From NCBI RefSeq assembly GCF_000220705.2, contig NZ_CP023202.1:6292501-6356500 (forward strand): 64,000 nucleotides of DNA. The letters are read 5' to 3'. The notes beneath the pieces are model-generated. The model was not told the origin of the DNA and ran no database searches. It saw only the letters and a program-made list of their open reading frames with translations. The translations under genes were made by a program, and so were the position numbers. Below, one piece after another: positions 48,699 to 60,497 of the stretch (within the stretch, counting starts at the first letter, position 1; every line of letters begins with the position of its first letter). This DNA comes from Streptomyces xinghaiensis S187 (GTDB lineage: Bacteria > Actinomycetota > Actinomycetes > Streptomycetales > Streptomycetaceae).

Positions 48699-50456
48699 GT
48701 GGCAGCACCGAAGAAGGGCCGGCGCCCCTCGGGGGCCCAGGGCAGGCCGGGGCGCACCCTGGTCCTGTTCCTGATCGCCGTGGTGGCGCTGACCGGGGGG
48801 ATGTTCCTCTCCGGGCACACCACACCGCGACTGGGAATCGACCTCGCGGGCGGGACGACCATCACGCTCACCGCCAAGAACCAGCCCGGTGAGCAGAACG
48901 CGATCAACCAGACCAACATGAACACGGCGGTCGGCATCATCGACCGCCGTGTCAACGGTCTGGGTGTGACCGAGGCCGAGGTGACGACCCAGGGCGACCG
49001 CAACATCGTCGTCAACCTCCCCAAGGGCACCGACGAGGAGCAGGCGCGGGAACAGGTCGGTACGACCGCCCAGCTGCAGTTCCGGCCGGTGCTCGGGGTC
49101 GCGCAGGGCGCACCCGCCCCCGAGCCCACCGGGAGCCCCTCGGCCGGCGCGGACGACGAGGGGAAGAACGGCGACAAGGCCGGGGAGAGCGGGGAGAAGG
49201 ACGCCGAGTCCGCGGAGCCGTCTCCCTCCGCCACCACCCAGGGCCGTGCCCTGACCGACGCGCTCGCCGCCGACGCCTCGGAGAAGCCCGAGGCGGCGCC
49301 CACGCAGTCCCCCGGCGAGACCGGCACCCCCGAGGCCCCCGCGCCGGAATCCGGGATCCCCGCCGAGCTCCAGAAGAAGCTCGACGCTCTGGACTGCTCG
49401 AAGCCCGAGGAGCGTGCCAAGGCCGGCGAGGGCGACAAGCCCGGTGACAACACCGTCGCCTGCGACCAGGAGGGCACCGTCAAGTACGCGCTCGGCCCGA
49501 CGGATGTCGCCGGCACGGAGGTCGACGACGCCAAGGCGCTCTTCGACTCCCAGACGGGCAAGGGCTGGGTGGTCACCCTCGACTTCAACGGCAAGGGCGC
49601 CGAGCAGTTCGCGGACGCCACCGAGCGGATCTCCCAGCAGCAGCCGAACCAGTTCGCCATCGTCCTGGACGGCGAGGTCGTCTCCGCGCCGTCGGTCGAC
49701 ACCCGCATCGGCGGCGGCAACGCCGAGATCTCCGGCAGCTTCACCCAGCAGTCCGCCGAGGACCTGGCCAACGTCCTGTCCTACGGCGCCCTGCCGCTCT
49801 CCTTCGAGGAGAGCAACGTGACGACGATCTCTCCCACGCTCGGTTCCGAGCAGCTCAAGGCGGGCCTGATCGCCGGAGCCATCGGACTGGCCCTGGTCGT
49901 CGTCTACCTGTTCTTCTACTACCGGGTCCTGGGGCTCGTCGCGGTCTCCAGCCTGGTGGCCGCCGCCCTCCTGACCTACGTGATCATGACGCTGCTCGGC
50001 CCGGCCATCGGCTTCGCGCTGAGCCTCCCGGCCGTCTGCGGTGCCATCGTGGCCATCGGCATCACGGCGGACTCCTTCATCGTCTACTTCGAGCGGATCA
50101 GGGACGAGATCCGCGAGGGCCGCACCATCCGGTCGGCCTTCTTCCGGGCCTGGCCGAGCGCCCGGCGGACCATCCTGGTCTCCGACGTCGTCTCGATCAT
50201 CGCCGCCGTCGTGCTCTTCATCGTCTCGGTCGGTTCGGTGCAGGGCTTCGCCTTCGTGCTGGGCCTGACGACGGCCGTGGACATCGCCATCGTCTTCTTC
50301 CTGACCAAGCCCCTGATGACGATCCTGTCCGGCCGGACGTTCTTCACCAGCGGGCACCCCCAGTCCGGGCTCGACCCGAAACGGCTCGGTGCCAGCCCGC
50401 CCCTGCGCGGGCGGCGCCGCCCGGCCCTCGCCACCACCGACCCGAAGGAGGCATGA
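48699..50456 (+). CDS. secD: protein translocase subunit SecD
   Basis: 585 residues. First membrane helix TLVLFLIAVVALTGGMFL, the D1 signature RLGIDLAGGTTITLTA, and a large extracytoplasmic domain. This carries a Glu/Asp/Pro/Ser-rich insert of about 110 residues (VAQGAPAPEPTGSPSAGADDEG … ESGIPAE) and a CxnC pair (DCSKPEE … VACDQE). Five more helices follow from LKAGLIAGAIGLALVVVYLFF, including AIVAIGITADSFIVYFERIRDE. SecDF uses the proton gradient to pull proteins out after SecA. It starts at GTG 48699; secF follows after one base. Confidence 0.96.
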   Translation: MAAPKKGRRPSGAQGRPGRTLVLFLIAVVALTGGMFLSGHTTPRLGIDLAGGTTITLTAKNQPGEQNAINQTNMNTAVGIIDRRVNGLGVTEAEVTTQGDRNIVVNLPKGTDEEQAREQVGTTAQLQFRPVLGVAQGAPAPEPTGSPSAGADDEGKNGDKAGESGEKDAESAEPSPSATTQGRALTDALAADASEKPEAAPTQSPGETGTPEAPAPESGIPAELQKKLDALDCSKPEERAKAGEGDKPGDNTVACDQEGTVKYALGPTDVAGTEVDDAKALFDSQTGKGWVVTLDFNGKGAEQFADATERISQQQPNQFAIVLDGEVVSAPSVDTRIGGGNAEISGSFTQQSAEDLANVLSYGALPLSFEESNVTTISPTLGSEQLKAGLIAGAIGLALVVVYLFFYYRVLGLVAVSSLVAAALLTYVIMTLLGPAIGFALSLPAVCGAIVAIGITADSFIVYFERIRDEIREGRTIRSAFFRAWPSARRTILVSDVVSIIAAVVLFIVSVGSVQGFAFVLGLTTAVDIAIVFFLTKPLMTILSGRTFFTSGHPQSGLDPKRLGASPPLRGRRRPALATTDPKEA

Positions 50457-50457
50457 G

Positions 50458-51642
50458 ATGTCACGACTCGGCACCCTCGGTGGCAAGCTGTACCGCGGCG
50501 AGTTGAGCTACGACTTCGTCGGCCGGCGCAAGTTCTGGTACGGCATCACGCTGCTCGTCGTCATCACGGCCCTGGCCGGTCTGGGCGTCCGCGGGCTGTA
50601 CCTGGGCATCGAGTTCCAGGGCGGAGCCGTCTTCACCACCCAGCCATCGGCCCCCATCTCCGTCGAGCAGGCGCGGGAGACGGTCCGGGAGACCTCCGGG
50701 CGCGACGCCCGCGTCCAGGAATTGGGAAGCGGCGCGCTCCGCATCCAGGTCACGGAGCTGACCACCGAGCAGTCCGGCGAGACCCGGGAAGCCCTCGCCG
50801 AGGAGCTCGGCATCGCGGCGGAGGACCTCAACGTCGAACTGGTGGGCCCCAGCTGGGGTGACCAGATGACCACGAAGGCCATCCAGGGCCTGGTGGTCTT
50901 CCTGGCCCTGGTGAGCGTCTATCTGGCGATCGCCTTCGAATGGCGGATGTCCGTGGCCGCCCTCGTCGCCCTCCTCCACGACCTGATCATCACCGTCGGC
51001 GTCTACGCCATCGTCGGCTTCGAGGTGACTCCGGGCACCGTGGTCGGTGTGCTGACGATCCTCGGTTACTCGCTGTACGACACCGTGGTGGTCTTCGACA
51101 AGGTCAAGGAGAAGACCCAGAGCTACACCAAGCAGACCCGCTACACCTACGGGGAACTGGCCAACCTCGGCATCAACGCCACGGTGATCCGCTCGGTGAA
51201 CACCTCGGTGGTCGCCCTGCTGCCGGTGGCCGCGCTGCTCTTCATCGGCAGCGGCCTGCTCGGCGGCGGCATGCTGAAGGACATCGCGCTGTCGCTCTTC
51301 GTGGGCCTCACCGCGGGTACGTTCTCCTCGATCATGATCGCCACCCCGATCTCCGTGGACCTGCGCCTCCGCCAGCCGGACGTGAAGGCGCACGACCGCC
51401 GGGTGCTGGGCAAGCGCGCCCGCCGGGAGGCGGCCGGTGAGCAGGACGGTGCCGACGGCCCCGCCGGGGAGGACACCGGCCGGGAGGACGAGGACTGGGA
51501 GACCGGCGCCGAGGACGAGGCCGACGGCACCCCGGAGCCGCGGGCCGCCGCCCCGGCCGGTGCCACCTCCGCCGACGTACCCCGCCCGCCCGCCGCCCGC
51601 GGCGGACGCGGACGCGGGCGCGCCTCCGGAAGGCGGAGGTGA
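50458..51642 (+). CDS. secF: protein translocase subunit SecF
   Basis: 394 residues. YDFVGRRKFWYGITLLVVITALAG, the signature GLYLGIEFQGGAVFTT, a periplasmic domain and five further helices, including TILGYSLYDTVVVFDKVKE and TSVVALLPVAALLFIGSGLL. It forms the RND-like export pump with SecD. GAAGGAGG lies within the secD end, and the ATG is 1 nt after the secD stop. The tail (about 90 residues) is acidic, then Pro/Arg-rich. Confidence 0.96.
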   Translation: MSRLGTLGGKLYRGELSYDFVGRRKFWYGITLLVVITALAGLGVRGLYLGIEFQGGAVFTTQPSAPISVEQARETVRETSGRDARVQELGSGALRIQVTELTTEQSGETREALAEELGIAAEDLNVELVGPSWGDQMTTKAIQGLVVFLALVSVYLAIAFEWRMSVAALVALLHDLIITVGVYAIVGFEVTPGTVVGVLTILGYSLYDTVVVFDKVKEKTQSYTKQTRYTYGELANLGINATVIRSVNTSVVALLPVAALLFIGSGLLGGGMLKDIALSLFVGLTAGTFSSIMIATPISVDLRLRQPDVKAHDRRVLGKRARREAAGEQDGADGPAGEDTGREDEDWETGAEDEADGTPEPRAAAPAGATSADVPRPPAARGGRGRGRASGRRR

Positions 51643-51646
51643 TCCC

Positions 51647-52207
51647 GTGACCGCCACGGCCCCGGTGTCCCAGGAGCTGCGGAGCCGGCTCCTCGGCCGC
51701 ATCCGCGATGTCCCCGACCACCCGAAGCCGGGGGTGACGTTCAAGGACATCACCCCGCTGCTGGCCGACCCGGCCGCCTTCGGCGCGCTCACCGACACCC
51801 TCGCCGAGCTGTGCCTGCGGCACGGCGCGACCAAGGTCGTCGGACTGGAGGCGCGCGGGTTCATCCTCGCCGCCCCCGCCGCCGTCCGCGCCGGGCTGGG
51901 CTTCGTCCCCGTCCGGAAGGCCGGCAAGCTGCCCGGGGCCACCCTGGGCCAGGCGTACGACCTCGAGTACGGCAGCGCCGAGATCGAGATACACGCCGAG
52001 GACCTGGACCCCGGCGACCGGGTGATGGTGATCGACGACGTACTGGCCACCGGCGGGACCGCCGAGGCGTCGCTGTCGCTCATCCGGCGGGCCGGAGCCG
52101 GTGTCGCCGGGGTGGCCATGCTCATGGAGCTGAGCTTCCTCGACGGCCGGCAGCGGCTCGAGCGGTCGCTCTCCGGTGCCCCGCTGGAGGTCCTCCTCAC
52201 CCTCTGA
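51647..52207 (+). CDS. apt: adenine phosphoribosyltransferase
   Basis: 186 residues. DVPDHPKPGVTFKDITPLLAD and GLEARGFILAAPAAV are typical for Apt. The PRPP site is VMVIDDVLATGGTAEA near residue 125. It converts adenine and PRPP to AMP. It starts at GTG 51647, four nt after the secF stop, with GGCGGAGG overlapping the secF end; so it is read with secDF. The apt-relA arrangement is conserved in Streptomyces. Confidence 0.97.
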   Translation: MTATAPVSQELRSRLLGRIRDVPDHPKPGVTFKDITPLLADPAAFGALTDTLAELCLRHGATKVVGLEARGFILAAPAAVRAGLGFVPVRKAGKLPGATLGQAYDLEYGSAEIEIHAEDLDPGDRVMVIDDVLATGGTAEASLSLIRRAGAGVAGVAMLMELSFLDGRQRLERSLSGAPLEVLLTL

Positions 52208-52227
52208 GACGCGGATCACAGCATGAC

Positions 52228-52260
52228 CGAGGGCGGGCGCCACCTGGGCGTCCGCCCTCG
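52228..52260. terminator. hairpin after apt
   Basis: CGAGGGCGG (52228-52236) pairs with CCGCCCTCG (52252-52260), 20 nt after the apt stop. Separates the yajC-secDF-apt unit from relA. Confidence 0.75.
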
Positions 52261-52405
52261 TCACGCCCGCCTCCCCGGCCCCGGCGGGAGCCGGGCCGCG
52301 CCGATTCACCGGGGGCCGATACCATGGATGTCCGGATCTCAACGGGAGTCCGGACCCGTCTCCCCGGCTGCCCGCGGGGAGAGGCCACCCCCCTGAGGAG
52401 TGCTC

Positions 52406-54913
<2,508 letters not shown>

Positions 54914-54937
54914 GAACGGCGGGAACGGGAACGGCGA

Positions 54938-54974
54938 ACGGCCCCGGTGCGCATGCAGTGCGCACCGGGGCCGT
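54938..54974. terminator. 16-bp perfect hairpin between convergent relA and the DUF349 gene
   Basis: Arms 54938-54953 (ACGGCCCCGGTGCGCA) and 54959-54974 are exact reverse complements around the loop TGCAG. The strongest bidirectional terminator in the window. Confidence 0.9.
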
Positions 54975-55007
54975 CCCGCGTCCCTGCCCATACGGGGGCT
55001 AGGCTGC

Positions 55008-56237
55008 TCAGCCGCCGAACTCCTGCAGGCCCTTGAGCGCCTGGTCCAGCAGGGCCTGACGGCCCTCCAGCTCCTTGGTGAGCTTGTCGGCCTTGGCGTT
55101 GTTGCCCGCGGCGCGGGCCGCGTCCACCTGGCCGCGCAGCTTGTCGACCGCGGCCTGCAGCTGGCCGGTCAGCCCCTCGGCGCGGGCCCGCGCCTCCGGG
55201 TTCGTCCGCCGCCACTCGGCTTCCTCGGCCTCCTGGATGGCCCGCTCGACCGCGTGCATCCGGCCCTCGATCTTGGGGCGGGCGTCGCGCGGTACGTGGC
55301 CGATGGCCTCCCACCGCTCGTTGACCGAACGGAAGGCCGCCCGCGCCGCCTTGAGGTCGGTGACCGGCAGGAGCTTCTCCGCCTCGGTCACCAGCTCCTC
55401 CTTGCGGGTCAGGTTCTCCCGCTGCTCGGCGTCCCGCTCCGAGAACGCCGCGGAGCGGGCCTGGAAGAAGACGTCCTGCGCGCCGCGGAAACGGCTCCAC
55501 AGGTCCTCCTCCGCCTCCCGCTGGGCGCGGCCCGCCGCCTTCCAGGCGGACATCAGCTCGCGGTACCGGGCGGCCGTCGGGCCCCAGTCGGTCGAGCCGG
55601 AGAGCGCCTCGGCCTCGGCGACCAGCTTCTCCTTGGCCTGCCGGGCCTCCTCGCGCTGCGCGTCCAGCGCGGCGAAGTGCGCCTTGCGCCGCTTCGAGAA
55701 CGCCGAACGGGCGTGGGAGAAGCGGTGCCACAGCTCGTCGTCCGTCTTGCGGTCGAGCCGGGGCAGCCCCTTCCAGGTGTCGACCAGTGCGCGCAGCCGC
55801 TCGCCGGCCGACCGCCACTGATCACTGCCCGCCAGCTCCTCGGCCTCGGCGACCAGCTTCTCCTTGGCCTGCCGGGCCTCGTCGGACTGCCGGGCCTTCG
55901 CCGCCCGGCGCTCCTCGCGCCGCGCCTCGACGACCTCGACGAGCTTGTCGAGCCGCTGCCGCAGGGCGTCGAGGTCGCCCACCGCGTGGTGCGCGTCGAT
56001 CTGCTCCCGGATGTGGCCGATGGCCGTCATCGCGTCCTTGGACGACAGGTCGGTCGTCCGCACCCGGCGTTCGAGGAGGCCGATCTCCACGACCAGCCCT
56101 TCGTACTTGCGCTCGAAGTAGGCAAGGGCCTCGTCGGGAGAGCCGGCCTGCCACGATCCGACGACCTTCTCGCCCTCGGCCGTACGCACGTACACGGTCC
56201 CCGCCTCGTCGACGCGGCCCCACGGGTCGCTGCTCAC
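55008..56237 (-). CDS. DUF349 repeat protein
   Basis: 409 residues, all helical after residue 60. Four DUF349 repeats are visible through W…LWxRF patterns: DQWRSAGERLRALVDTWKGL … LWHRFSHA, DWGPTAARYRELMSAWKAAG … LWSRFRGA, and DLKAARAAFRSVNERWEAIG. Long coiled coils link them (RQAKEKLVAEAE occurs twice). The role is unclear; DUF349 proteins have been linked to competence regulation and RNA-associated complexes. The GTG at 56237 has GGAGGAGG before it; the longer frame to 56285 lacks one. It is always next to relA in Streptomyces. Confidence 0.88.
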   Translation of the reverse strand: MSSDPWGRVDEAGTVYVRTAEGEKVVGSWQAGSPDEALAYFERKYEGLVVEIGLLERRVRTTDLSSKDAMTAIGHIREQIDAHHAVGDLDALRQRLDKLVEVVEARREERRAAKARQSDEARQAKEKLVAEAEELAGSDQWRSAGERLRALVDTWKGLPRLDRKTDDELWHRFSHARSAFSKRRKAHFAALDAQREEARQAKEKLVAEAEALSGSTDWGPTAARYRELMSAWKAAGRAQREAEEDLWSRFRGAQDVFFQARSAAFSERDAEQRENLTRKEELVTEAEKLLPVTDLKAARAAFRSVNERWEAIGHVPRDARPKIEGRMHAVERAIQEAEEAEWRRTNPEARARAEGLTGQLQAAVDKLRGQVDAARAAGNNAKADKLTKELEGRQALLDQALKGLQEFGG

Positions 56238-56376
56238 AGCGCCTCCTCCACATGATGCCGCCACGAGCTCACGGCTCGCGGGCATCGTCCACAGTTCCGC
56301 CCTCCTCGCCCCCTGCGGGGAGGAGGGGCCCGGGCCGGCTCAATCGCCCTGACCGGTTACACGCCAAACATAGGCG

Positions 56377-56415
56377 AATCCCGGGCCGGCTGTCCGCATC
56401 CGGACGGCCGGGATT
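56377..56415 (-). terminator. hairpin after the cyclophilin gene
   Basis: Outer arms AATCCCG / CGGGATT with an inner GTCCG-catc-CGGAC stem, 17 nt past the stop of the minus-strand cyclophilin gene and upstream of the DUF349 gene. Confidence 0.5.
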
Positions 56416-56431
56416 TGGCATACCGAGCGGC

Positions 56432-57271
56432 TCAGGACTTGCGCACCGTCGCCTTGTTGATCACGACGGTGGCGTTGGGCGCGGTGTTCTGCGTCGCGTC
56501 GGGGGCGGCGGCGCCCGCGTCGGCGATCTTCTTCAGCACCTTCATGCCCTCCTCGCCGACGGTCCCGAACGGCGTGTAGTCGGGCGGCAGCTGGCTGTCC
56601 TGGTAGACGAGGAAGAACTGGCTGCCGCCGCTGTCCCGGCCCTTCTTCTCCGCGGCGTTGTACTTGTTGGCCATCGCCACGGTGCCCGCCGGATAGACGT
56701 TCCCCTTGAGCTTCGGGTCCTTGAGGTTCTCGTCCGGGATGGTGTAGCCGGGGCCGCCCTGCCCCGTCCCGTTCGGGTCGCCGCACTGCAGGACGTAGAT
56801 GCCGGACTCCGTCAGCCGGTGGCACTTGGTGTGGTCGAAGAACCCCTCGCCCGCCAGGAAGTTGAAGGAGTTGACGGTGCGCGGTGCCTTCTCCGCGTCC
56901 ATCGTGATGCCGATGTCGCCGCAGGTGGTCTCCAGCTCCATCACGTAGGAGGCCGAGGTGTCGATCGTCATCGCCGGCTCCTTCTTCCACTGCTCGGTGC
57001 CGGGCTCGCCCTCGGCCGGCTCGTCGCAGGGGTCGGGAGCCTTGCTCGTCGCGGACGCCTCCGGGGAGGCCGCGGCGTCGTCCTTCTTCTGGTCGTCGCC
57101 GCCCAGGCCCGCCGTGGCGGCCGCCGCCGCGCCCGCGACGAGAACGGCGGCCACCGCGGCCGCGATCACCGCGTTGCGGCGGCGCGCCCTGCGCCGCTGG
57201 GCGCGGCGCTCCTGCTGCCGCTCGAACTTCTTCCGGGCGAGTTCTCTCCGCCGCTGGTCGCTCGTGGCCAC
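56432..57271 (-). CDS. membrane-anchored cyclophilin-type peptidyl-prolyl isomerase
   Basis: 279 residues. The N-terminal 32 residues are strongly basic (RRRELARKKFERQQERRAQRRR), followed by one membrane helix (NAVIAAAVAAVLVAGAAAAATAGL) and an acidic Ser/Asp/Glu linker. The cyclophilin domain then has ETTCGDIGITMDAEKAPRTVNSFNFLAGEGFFDHTKCHRLTESGIYVLQCGD, split over residues 115-165, and SGGSQFFLVYQD and TPFGTVGEEG. The active-site Arg of FHR is present as CHRL. It isomerises X-Pro bonds outside the membrane. GTG start after GAGGAG. It is divergent from the MBL gene. Confidence 0.92.
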   Translation of the reverse strand: MATSDQRRRELARKKFERQQERRAQRRRARRRNAVIAAAVAAVLVAGAAAAATAGLGGDDQKKDDAAASPEASATSKAPDPCDEPAEGEPGTEQWKKEPAMTIDTSASYVMELETTCGDIGITMDAEKAPRTVNSFNFLAGEGFFDHTKCHRLTESGIYVLQCGDPNGTGQGGPGYTIPDENLKDPKLKGNVYPAGTVAMANKYNAAEKKGRDSGGSQFFLVYQDSQLPPDYTPFGTVGEEGMKVLKKIADAGAAAPDATQNTAPNATVVINKATVRKS

Positions 57272-57301
57272 CGGTCCGTCTCCTCGTGACGTGAAGGGTC
57301 T

Positions 57302-57349
57302 GTCGGTCGTTGTGCCGGTCGTTGCGTCGGTCGTTCTGCCGGTCTTGTC
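57302..57349. repeat. two imperfect 24-bp tandem repeats
   Basis: GTCGGTCGTTGTGCCGGTCG… (57302-57325) is followed immediately by a second unit (57326-57349) beginning GTCGGTCGTTCTGCCGGTC. Each unit is itself two GTCGTT-type half units. They lie in the 235-nt divergent spacer of the cyclophilin and MBL genes. Confidence 0.7.
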
Positions 57350-57506
57350 CCTCGTGGTCCTGCTCGTGTCCGTCGTGGTCCGCCCCGGTGCGCCCGGCCG
57401 GCGCGGAACCTGGCCGTACCGTATACGGGTTCGCGGCCGGTGGACCGCCGCCGGTAGGCTCTGACCTGACCGACATCAGTTACCGGACCACATGTTGGGG
57501 ACGATT

Positions 57507-58220
57507 GTGCTCATTGCCGGGTTCCCCGCCGGGGCCTGGGGGACCAACTGTTACCTGGTCGCCCCCGCCGCGGGCGAGGAGTGCGTGATCATCGACCCGG
57601 GCCACGAGGCGGCCCCCGGCGTCGAGGAGACGCTCGCCAAGCACCGTCTCAAGCCCGTCGCCGTCGTCCTCACCCACGGGCACCTCGACCACGTCGCCTC
57701 GGTCGTGCCCGTCTGCGGCGCGCATGACGTACCGGCCTGGATCCACCCCGAGGACCGCTACATGATGAGCGACCCGGAGAAGGCCCTCGGCCTCTCGATC
57801 GGACAGCAGCTCATGGGCGAGCTGACGATCGGAGAGCCCGATGACGTCAGGGAACTGGCCGACGGGGCGAAGCTGGAGCTGGCCGGCCTGGAGTTCGCCG
57901 TCGCGCACGCGCCCGGGCATACCAAGGGGTCGGTGACCTTCCGGATGCCCGAGCGGGCCGATGTGCCGCAGGTCTTCTTCTCGGGCGACCTGCTGTTCGC
58001 CGGCTCCGTCGGACGCACCGACCTGCCCGGCGGCGACCACGCCGAGCTGCTCCGGTCGCTGGCCCGGGTGTGCCTGCCGCTGGACGACTCGACGGTGGTG
58101 CTGTCCGGCCACGGCCCCCAGACGACCATCGGCCGCGAGCGCGCCGCCAACCCGTTCCTGCGGGAGGTGGCCGCCGGCCCCGGAACGGCCGGACCGGCCG
58201 TTCCACGACGAGGAATGTGA
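57507..58220 (+). CDS. metallo-beta-lactamase-fold hydrolase (glyoxalase II-like)
   Basis: 237 residues. Metal motif HxHxDH as THGHLDHVA (near residue 57), further ligands in APGHTKGS, FFSGDLLFAG and LSGHGPQTT. It starts LIAGFPAGAWGTNCYLVAP. Glyoxalase II-type thioester hydrolases have this pattern; the true substrate is unknown, since Streptomyces lacks glutathione, so a mycothiol-related or other thioester is possible. The GTG at 57507 has GGGGA before it; ATG 57492 does not. hisS starts 12 nt after the stop. Confidence 0.88.
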   Translation: MLIAGFPAGAWGTNCYLVAPAAGEECVIIDPGHEAAPGVEETLAKHRLKPVAVVLTHGHLDHVASVVPVCGAHDVPAWIHPEDRYMMSDPEKALGLSIGQQLMGELTIGEPDDVRELADGAKLELAGLEFAVAHAPGHTKGSVTFRMPERADVPQVFFSGDLLFAGSVGRTDLPGGDHAELLRSLARVCLPLDDSTVVLSGHGPQTTIGRERAANPFLREVAAGPGTAGPAVPRRGM

Positions 58221-58232
58221 AGAATCTCCCCA

Positions 58233-59501
58233 GTGAGCACCTTCAAGGCCCCCAAGGGCACGTACGACCTGCTCCCGCCCGACTCCGCCGTGTACCTCGC
58301 GGTGCGGGAGGCGATCTCCGCCCCGCTGCGCCGGGCCGGCTACGGCTACGCCGAGACCCCCGGCTTCGAGAACGTCGAGCTGTTCTCGCGCGGTGTCGGC
58401 GAGTCGACGGACATCGTCACCAAGGAGATGTACACCCTCACCACCAAGGGCGGCGACGAGCTGGCGCTGCGCCCCGAGGGAACCGCCTCCGTGCTGCGCG
58501 CCGCGCTGGAGGCGAACCTCCACAAGGCCGGGAACCTCCCGGTGAAGCTCTGGTACTCCGGCTCGTACTACCGCTACGAGCGCCCGCAGGCGGGCCGCTA
58601 CCGGCACTTCTCGCAGGTCGGCGCCGAGGCCATCGGAGCCGAGGACCCGGCGCTCGACGCCGAGTTGATCATCCTCGCCGTGGACGCCTACCGGTCGCTG
58701 GGCCTGAGGAACTTCCGGCTGCTGCTGAACTCGCTCGGCGACCAGGAGTGCCGCCCGGTCTACCGCGCCGCGCTCCAGGACTTCCTGCGCGGGCTCGACC
58801 TCGACGAGGACACCCGGCGGCGCATCGAGATCAACCCGCTGCGGGTCCTCGACGACAAGCGGGAAGCGGTGCAGAAGCAGCTCACCGGGGCGCCGATGAT
58901 GCGCGACCATCTGTGCGCGTCCTGCACGGCGTACCACGAACAGGTGCGCGAGCTGCTGACCGCCGCGGGCGTGGACTTCGAGGACGACACCAAGCTGGTC
59001 CGCGGCCTGGACTACTACACCCGCACCACCTTCGAGTTCGTCCACGACGGCCTGGGCTCGCAGTCCGCGGTCGGCGGCGGCGGGCGGTACGACGGGCTCT
59101 CCGAGATGATCGGCGGGCCGTCCCTGCCGTCCGTCGGCTGGGCGCTCGGCGTGGACCGCACGGTGCTCGCCCTGCGCGCCGAGGGCGTCGAGCTCGCCCT
59201 GCCCGCGGCCACCCAGGTGTACGCGGTGCCGCTCGGCGAGGAGGCGCGGCGCGTGCTCTTCGGCGTGGTCACCGAGCTGCGCCGGGCCGGGGTCGCGGCG
59301 GACTTCAGCTACGGCGGCCGCGGTCTCAAGGGCGCCATGAAGTCGGCGAACCGCAGCGGGGCGCGGATCGCCCTCGTCGCCGGGGAGCGGGATCTGGCCG
59401 AGGGCGTCGTCCAGGTCAAGGACCTGGAGAGCGGCGAGCAGCGGGCCGTACCGGCCGACGGGGCCGTCGCGGCGGTCCGGGCCGCCCTGGGCCTGGGCTG
59501 A
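58233..59501 (+). CDS. hisS: histidyl-tRNA synthetase
   Basis: 422 residues. FKAPKGTYDLLPPDSA at the N-terminus, class II motif 2 in LRPEGTASVLRAAL and SGSYYRYERPQAGRYRHFSQVGAEAIG, the histidine-binding pair LVRGLDYYTRTTFEFV, motif 3 in LPSVGWALGVDRTVLAL, and a C-terminal anticodon domain. It charges tRNA-His. GTG start; the spacing to the MBL gene (12 nt) suggests one transcript. A 12-bp hairpin terminates it. Confidence 0.98.
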   Translation: MSTFKAPKGTYDLLPPDSAVYLAVREAISAPLRRAGYGYAETPGFENVELFSRGVGESTDIVTKEMYTLTTKGGDELALRPEGTASVLRAALEANLHKAGNLPVKLWYSGSYYRYERPQAGRYRHFSQVGAEAIGAEDPALDAELIILAVDAYRSLGLRNFRLLLNSLGDQECRPVYRAALQDFLRGLDLDEDTRRRIEINPLRVLDDKREAVQKQLTGAPMMRDHLCASCTAYHEQVRELLTAAGVDFEDDTKLVRGLDYYTRTTFEFVHDGLGSQSAVGGGGRYDGLSEMIGGPSLPSVGWALGVDRTVLALRAEGVELALPAATQVYAVPLGEEARRVLFGVVTELRRAGVAADFSYGGRGLKGAMKSANRSGARIALVAGERDLAEGVVQVKDLESGEQRAVPADGAVAAVRAALGLG

Positions 59502-59530
59502 CGACGCGGACGGCCGCCGCCCCGTGGTGA

Positions 59531-59562
59531 GGGCCCGTACGGATGCGCTTCCGTACGGGCCC
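59531..59562 (+). terminator. hairpin after hisS
   Basis: GGGCCCGTACGG (59531-59542) and CCGTACGGGCCC (59551-59562) form a perfect 12-bp stem, 29 nt after the hisS stop. Confidence 0.85.
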
Positions 59563-59737
59563 CAGCACGTCCCGGCCGGTTCTCCTTATGGCCGCCGAAC
59601 AACCGGTGCGGAAGAATGTTCGGCCGGATGTCCCTCGTCCGGTTGACCGGCCGGACGGGGGCGCCGACCGGTGCCACAATGTGCGAGGCCCGCCCGGCAC
59701 CGGCCACGGGACCGACGGAAGCGACGGAAACGGCGAT

Positions 59738-60412
59738 ATGACGATGACAGAGCGGGATGACGTGTCCGCCACCGACGGGGACGGCGGCGGGGGCGCGGGG
59801 TACGGGACGGCCGGTGTCCGCGGCGCCCTCGGCAGCGGCCGCGCCTTCGCCCTGATGCTGGTGATCACCGGCGCGGCGGGCCTCCTCGCGGCCTGGGTCA
59901 TCACGCTCGACAAGTACAAGCTGCTGGAGGCCAAGGCGGAGGGCACCACCTTCACCCCCGGCTGCAGCCTCAACCCGGTCGTCTCCTGCGGCAACATCAT
60001 GGAGAGCGACCAGGCCTCCGTCTTCGGCTTCCCCAACCCCATGCTGGGCCTGGTCACCTACGGCATGGTGATCGCCATCGGCGTGGCCCTGCTGGGCGGC
60101 GCCCGCTTCCCCCGCTGGTACTGGCTCGGCCTGAACGCCGGCACCCTCTTCGGCGTGGGCTTCTGCATGTGGCTCATGTACCAGTCGCTGTACGTCATCG
60201 GCTCGCTCTGCCTGTGGTGCAACCTCGCCTGGGTCGCCACCATCGTGATGTTCAGCTACGTCACCGCGCACAACATCCGGCACCGCCTCGTCCCGGCGCC
60301 GGACGGCCTGCGCCGCGCGGTGGCGGAGTTCCACTGGGTGCTGCCGGTGGTCTGGATCGGCGCCATCGGCATGCTGATCCTGACCCGCTGGTGGGACTTC
60401 TGGACGGGCTGA
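59738..60412 (+). CDS. vitamin K epoxide reductase family protein
   Basis: 224 residues, four to five membrane helices. VKOR fold with the outer cysteine pair in CSLNPVVSCGN (the periplasmic pair) and the active CxxC as LCLWCN near residue 155, plus conserved FGFPNPMLGLVTY. It reoxidises quinone and drives disulfide bond formation, in place of DsbB. The frame opens at 59543, but ATG 59738 (TMTERDDVS) is preferred because the preceding residues are low-complexity; ATG 59744 is also possible. Confidence 0.9.
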   Translation: MTMTERDDVSATDGDGGGGAGYGTAGVRGALGSGRAFALMLVITGAAGLLAAWVITLDKYKLLEAKAEGTTFTPGCSLNPVVSCGNIMESDQASVFGFPNPMLGLVTYGMVIAIGVALLGGARFPRWYWLGLNAGTLFGVGFCMWLMYQSLYVIGSLCLWCNLAWVATIVMFSYVTAHNIRHRLVPAPDGLRRAVAEFHWVLPVVWIGAIGMLILTRWWDFWTG

Positions 60413-60497
60413 GCCCTCGCCCCTCCCGGCTCCGCCGGCTGCCCCCGCGCACCCGGCCCGGACGGCGCTGTCGGCGCGGTGCCTTAGGGTTTCCGTC

